Part shown: piece by piece, positions 61,605 to 64,000 of the stretch
How positions within the stretch are numbered: position 1 is the stretch's first letter
Layout: each line of letters starts with the position of its first letter
Assembly (NCBI RefSeq): GCF_020544405.1
Contig: NZ_CP065410.1
Coordinates: 1,302,001 to 1,366,000, forward strand
Origin: Pseudomonas sp. IAC-BECa141
Lineage (GTDB): Bacteria > Pseudomonadota > Gammaproteobacteria > Pseudomonadales > Pseudomonadaceae
Direction: 5' to 3'
Length of the DNA: 64,000 nt
The notes under the pieces: generated by a model
Databases searched by the model: none
Told to the model about the DNA's origin: nothing
Seen by the model: the letters and a program-made list of their open reading frames with translations, nothing else
Translations under genes and position numbers: made by a program

Positions 61605-62171
61605 ATGAGCATCAAATCGGACAAGTGGATTCGCCGCATGGCGCAGGAACACGGCATGATCGAGCCGTTCGTCGAGCGCCAGGTACGTGGCAGCGACGAC
61701 AGCCGTGTGATCTCCTACGGTGTTTCGAGCTATGGCTACGATGTGCGTTGCACCAATCATTTCAAGGTGTTCACCAACATCAATTCGGCCATCGTCGATC
61801 CGAAAAACTTCGATGCCGGCAGCTTCGTCGACGTCCACAGCGACGTCTGCATCATTCCGCCGAACTCCTTCGCCCTGGCCACGACCGTTGAATACTTCCG
61901 TATTCCACGCAACGTCCTGACCATCTGCCTGGGCAAGAGCACCTACGCTCGCTGCGGCATCATCGTCAACGTCACCCCGCTCGAGCCCGAGTGGGAAGGC
62001 CAGGTGACCCTGGAGTTCTCGAACACCACCAACCTGCCGGCGAAGATCTACGCCAACGAAGGCGTGGCGCAGATGCTGTTCCTTGAATCCGACGAGGAAT
62101 GCGAAGTCTCCTACAAGGATCGCGCCGGCAAGTACCAGGGCCAGCGTGGCGTGACCTTGCCACGTACCTGA
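61605..62171 (+). CDS. dcd: dCTP deaminase
   Basis: This 188-residue enzyme converts dCTP to dUTP, feeding dTTP synthesis. The opening [21 protein letters not shown] and the central [23 protein letters not shown] region (about 106-128, with the catalytic Glu) are characteristic. Length is exact for the gamma-proteobacterial enzyme. Confidence 0.97.
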   Translation: MSIKSDKWIRRMAQEHGMIEPFVERQVRGSDDSRVISYGVSSYGYDVRCTNHFKVFTNINSAIVDPKNFDAGSFVDVHSDVCIIPPNSFALATTVEYFRIPRNVLTICLGKSTYARCGIIVNVTPLEPEWEGQVTLEFSNTTNLPAKIYANEGVAQMLFLESDEECEVSYKDRAGKYQGQRGVTLPRT

Positions 62172-62277
62172 GCCGTCCATCCGGCAGTTACCGGGAATTC
62201 TTCGGCGGGTAGACACTCTATGAGGTGTACTGCCCGATTCGCGGACAGCGAAACGGGCCTTCGCCGAGGAGTGCTCC

Positions 62278-62486
62278 ATGAAGATCGATCCGCAAATCAC
62301 TGCCGAACTGGCAAGGCTCGAGCCCAATCAGGTTGGCGTATTGGCCTGGTCCTTGTTGGCACACCCACCCATCGCCATGGCTGGCGGAATTCCTCACCAG
62401 CCCGATCCCGATACCCCAACGAAGAACCGACCGAGCCCGGCGAGCCTACGTTGCCGGACAAACCGCCACCCGCGCCTGTCGCTTGA
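62278..62486 (+). pseudogene. Small proline/acidic protein gene broken by a one-base deletion
   Basis: The reading frame from ATG 62278 (MKIDPQITAELARLEPNQV..., LAHPPIAMAGGIP) loses its natural continuation at a CCCC run, 62414-62417. The downstream frame (NEEPTEPGEPTLPDKPPPAPVA) is the evident original C-terminus. Adding one base gives a 69-residue protein with a proline- and acid-rich tail. The function is unknown. The GAGGAGTGCTCC site supports the start. Confidence 0.7.
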
Positions 62487-62493
62487 TTGAATG

Positions 62494-62542
62494 TATGGCC
62501 CGTCGGCTGAGTCCTGAGCAGGACTTCAGCCGACGGGCCATA
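62494..62542. terminator. Long perfect inverted repeat at the end of pdeM
   Basis: TATGGCCCGTCGGCTGA (62494-62510) pairs with TCAGCCGACGGGCCATA (62526-62542), extended inward by GTCCT / AGGAC. The pdeM stop codon and its last codons form part of one arm. It lies between convergent genes but lacks a T run, so it may stop both transcripts by structure alone or protect their 3' ends. Confidence 0.65.
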
Positions 62543-63182
62543 TTTCGTTGTCGCCAATGACAAAGATCCGACAGCTGTCTTCCTTCTCCACCGGATAACC
62601 GCCGGTGAAGGCCCCGAAGGCCGGCAGCAGACTGATGCGTTCTCCCAGCCTGAAACACGCCAGCCGCAAACGCTGACGCCCCTTGCCGTTCAACCGAAAG
62701 ACCGGGTGTACGTGGCCTGCAAGGACGTGGCGTTCAGGGTGCGGTTCGGGTTCGTGCTGCAACGCGAAAGGCCCTAGCAACAGGGGTTCGGGCACCACTC
62801 GAATGTTCAGGGTCTGCGGTGGATCACCGGCACGTTTATCGTGATTGCCGCGAATCAGCGTGATCGGCAGATCGGCGTGCCGCGCCCGCCATTGCGCCAA
62901 TGCCTGCAAGGTGTCGGGAGCGTGGGAGCCAGGCCCGTGCAGAAAGTCCCCAAGAAAGATCAGTTGCCGACACGGCAGTTTCGCCAGCAACTGCTCGATC
63001 ACGGCGATGTTGCTCGCCGTGGTGCCCTGCGGCACCGGTTGCCCCAGACGCCGGTAAGCGGCAGCCTTGCCGAAATGCACATCAGCGATCAGCAACGCCT
63101 GTTGCGCCGGCCAGTACAGCGCCTTTTCCGGCAGCAACCAGAGGTCTTCGCCTGCCAGGCGCACAGGATAGGGCGCGTTCAT
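62526..63182 (-). CDS. pdeM: Ligase-associated DNA repair endonuclease PdeM
   Basis: This 218-residue calcineurin-like metallophosphoesterase has the metal-binding motifs DVH (34-36), GD (78-79), GNHD (112-115) and GHVH (156-159). In many proteobacteria PdeM is linked to a DEXH helicase, an ATP-dependent DNA ligase and an exonuclease in a DNA-repair operon. Here it overlaps the helicase stop in TGATG, so it is probably the last gene of that operon. Confidence 0.9.
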   Translation of the reverse strand: MNAPYPVRLAGEDLWLLPEKALYWPAQQALLIADVHFGKAAAYRRLGQPVPQGTTASNIAVIEQLLAKLPCRQLIFLGDFLHGPGSHAPDTLQALAQWRARHADLPITLIRGNHDKRAGDPPQTLNIRVVPEPLLLGPFALQHEPEPHPERHVLAGHVHPVFRLNGKGRQRLRLACFRLGERISLLPAFGAFTGGYPVEKEDSCRIFVIGDNEIWPVG

Positions 63183-64000
63183 CAGGATTGGCCCTTGTCG
63201 GCGGTTTTCTCCAGGTCGCCAACCATGCGGCGGATGCGGTCGGCGAGCTTTTCCGAACTCATGCTTTCGCGCATGCGCTCCACCAGCAATGGAAAGCCGA
63301 GCGGTGTGGGACGTTTGATCAGGTGCATGTCCAGTTTCATCCGGTTGACTCGCTCCAATGTCTGTTCCAGCCGACGAATATCCAGCTCTTCGCGCAGGAC
63401 CTCTTCCCCGGCCTGTGCCAGTAGCAGATTGTCGGCGTCGTATTGTTTGAACACTTCAAAGAACAGCCCGCTGGAGGCCTGCACCTGACGAGTGCTTTTC
63501 GGCGCACCGGGGTAACCGGCGAACACCAGACCGGCAATCCGGGCGATTTCCCGAAACCTGCGCAGCGCCAGTTCGCCCGCGTTGAGGCTGGCCAGCACAT
63601 CCCTCAATAAATCCTCGGGACTGAGCAGCGCGTCATCCAGTTGCACAGACCAGTCAACGGGCGTCGCGCTGAGCAATTCCAGGCCGTAATCGCTGACCGC
63701 AATCGAGAAGGTCACAGGCAGGCGCTGACTGACCCGCCACGCCAGCAGGCTGGCCAGTCCCAGATGCACCTGGCGTCCGGCGAACGGGTAGAGGAAAAGG
63801 TGCCAGCCTTCGCGGGATTTCAGCACTTCGGCCAGCAGATTGTTAACGGTCGGCAGGCCCGACCAGCGCAGCTGCGTTTCCAGCAACGGTCGCAACGCCT
63901 GCATTTCCGGGCCGGCAAACTCACCGTTTGCCGCCGCGCTGAACCGGCTGACCACCGCTTGCGCCAGTTCGCTGGACAGCGGCATACGCCCGCCATTCCA
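63182..64000 (-). CDS. Ligase-associated DEXH-box DNA repair helicase (C-terminal part)
   Basis: These 272 residues are the C-terminal end of a large (Lhr-like) helicase; the reading frame continues past the right edge of the window. The DEAD/H-associated domain is visible ([41 protein letters not shown] and similar). ATP-binding and DEXH motifs are expected in the missing part. It lies upstream of pdeM on the same strand and overlaps it in TGATG. Confidence 0.88.
   Translation of the reverse strand, partial: WNGGRMPLSSELAQAVVSRFSAAANGEFAGPEMQALRPLLETQLRWSGLPTVNNLLAEVLKSREGWHLFLYPFAGRQVHLGLASLLAWRVSQRLPVTFSIAVSDYGLELLSATPVDWSVQLDDALLSPEDLLRDVLASLNAGELALRRFREIARIAGLVFAGYPGAPKSTRQVQASSGLFFEVFKQYDADNLLLAQAGEEVLREELDIRRLEQTLERVNRMKLDMHLIKRPTPLGFPLLVERMRESMSSEKLADRIRRMVGDLEKTADKGQS

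Overview
The window is GC-rich pseudomonad chromosome, most likely from the Pseudomonas fluorescens group. The evidence is the gene order cinA-recA-recX, a putative quorum-sensing-regulated virulence factor gene, erdR-dgkA, divergent finR/fpr, mprF-virJ, dinB and proS, together with two REPIN-type repeats (inverted GTGGGAGCGAGCTTGCTCGCG-like units). No strain is claimed.

Positions 1-31567 hold a phage-tail-like bacteriocin (tailocin) locus directly upstream of cinA-recA. No integrase, terminase, portal, capsid or replication gene is visible. A promoter overlapping a cluster of ATGCAT palindromes, a structured untranslated leader and an intrinsic terminator precede the holin. Module 1 (477-14085) has the gene order of R-type pyocins (P2-like): holin, baseplate V/W/J/I, tail fibre, fibre chaperone, sheath, tube, chaperone with frameshift extension, tape measure, U, X, D. 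Module 2 (14130-30435) is a second contractile tail with Mu-like order: gp37, DUF2635, sheath, tube, chaperone with frameshift extension, tape measure, N, P, gp45, gp46, gp47, gp48. It ends in four consecutive tail-fibre/small-protein cassettes whose fibres share one N-terminal anchor. One lysis set (holin at the left; GH19 endolysin and nested Rz/Rz1 spanins at 30492-31567 on the right) brackets both modules, so module 2 appears inserted between gpD and the endolysin of a pyocin-like cluster.

Positions 31636-47325 are core chromosome: cinA, recA (LexA box upstream), recX, a LOG-family protein, a small RHH-like protein, a secreted QSregVF-like protein, a DTW-domain tRNA modification enzyme, erdR, dgkA, finR/fpr, trmO, an SDR, a DUF1456 protein, a pseudouridine synthase, a GNAT, rimO and kup. 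A Phd/RelE-type toxin-antitoxin pair and a DUF3077 gene with a riboswitch-like leader follow (47445-48596).

Positions 49029-64000 hold virJ and a frameshifted mprF, two initiator tRNA genes, dinB (LexA box), a lipoprotein, proS, ampG, an alkyltransferase-like gene, a DUF481 outer-membrane protein, a cold-shock protein, dcd, a small frameshifted gene, pdeM and the end of its partner DNA-repair helicase, which runs off the right edge.

The most notable observations are the two nested contractile tailocins, the four-cassette fibre array, two -1 frameshift signals in the tail-chaperone genes (U UUA AAC and U UUU UUC), a 41-residue tandem repeat in the Mu-like tape measure, a triplicated collar domain in the pyocin-like fibre, the structured leader before the holin, an interleaved pairing that would sequester the Shine-Dalgarno of the DUF3077 gene, and two genes (mprF and a small ORF) each broken by the loss of one base in a C4 run.
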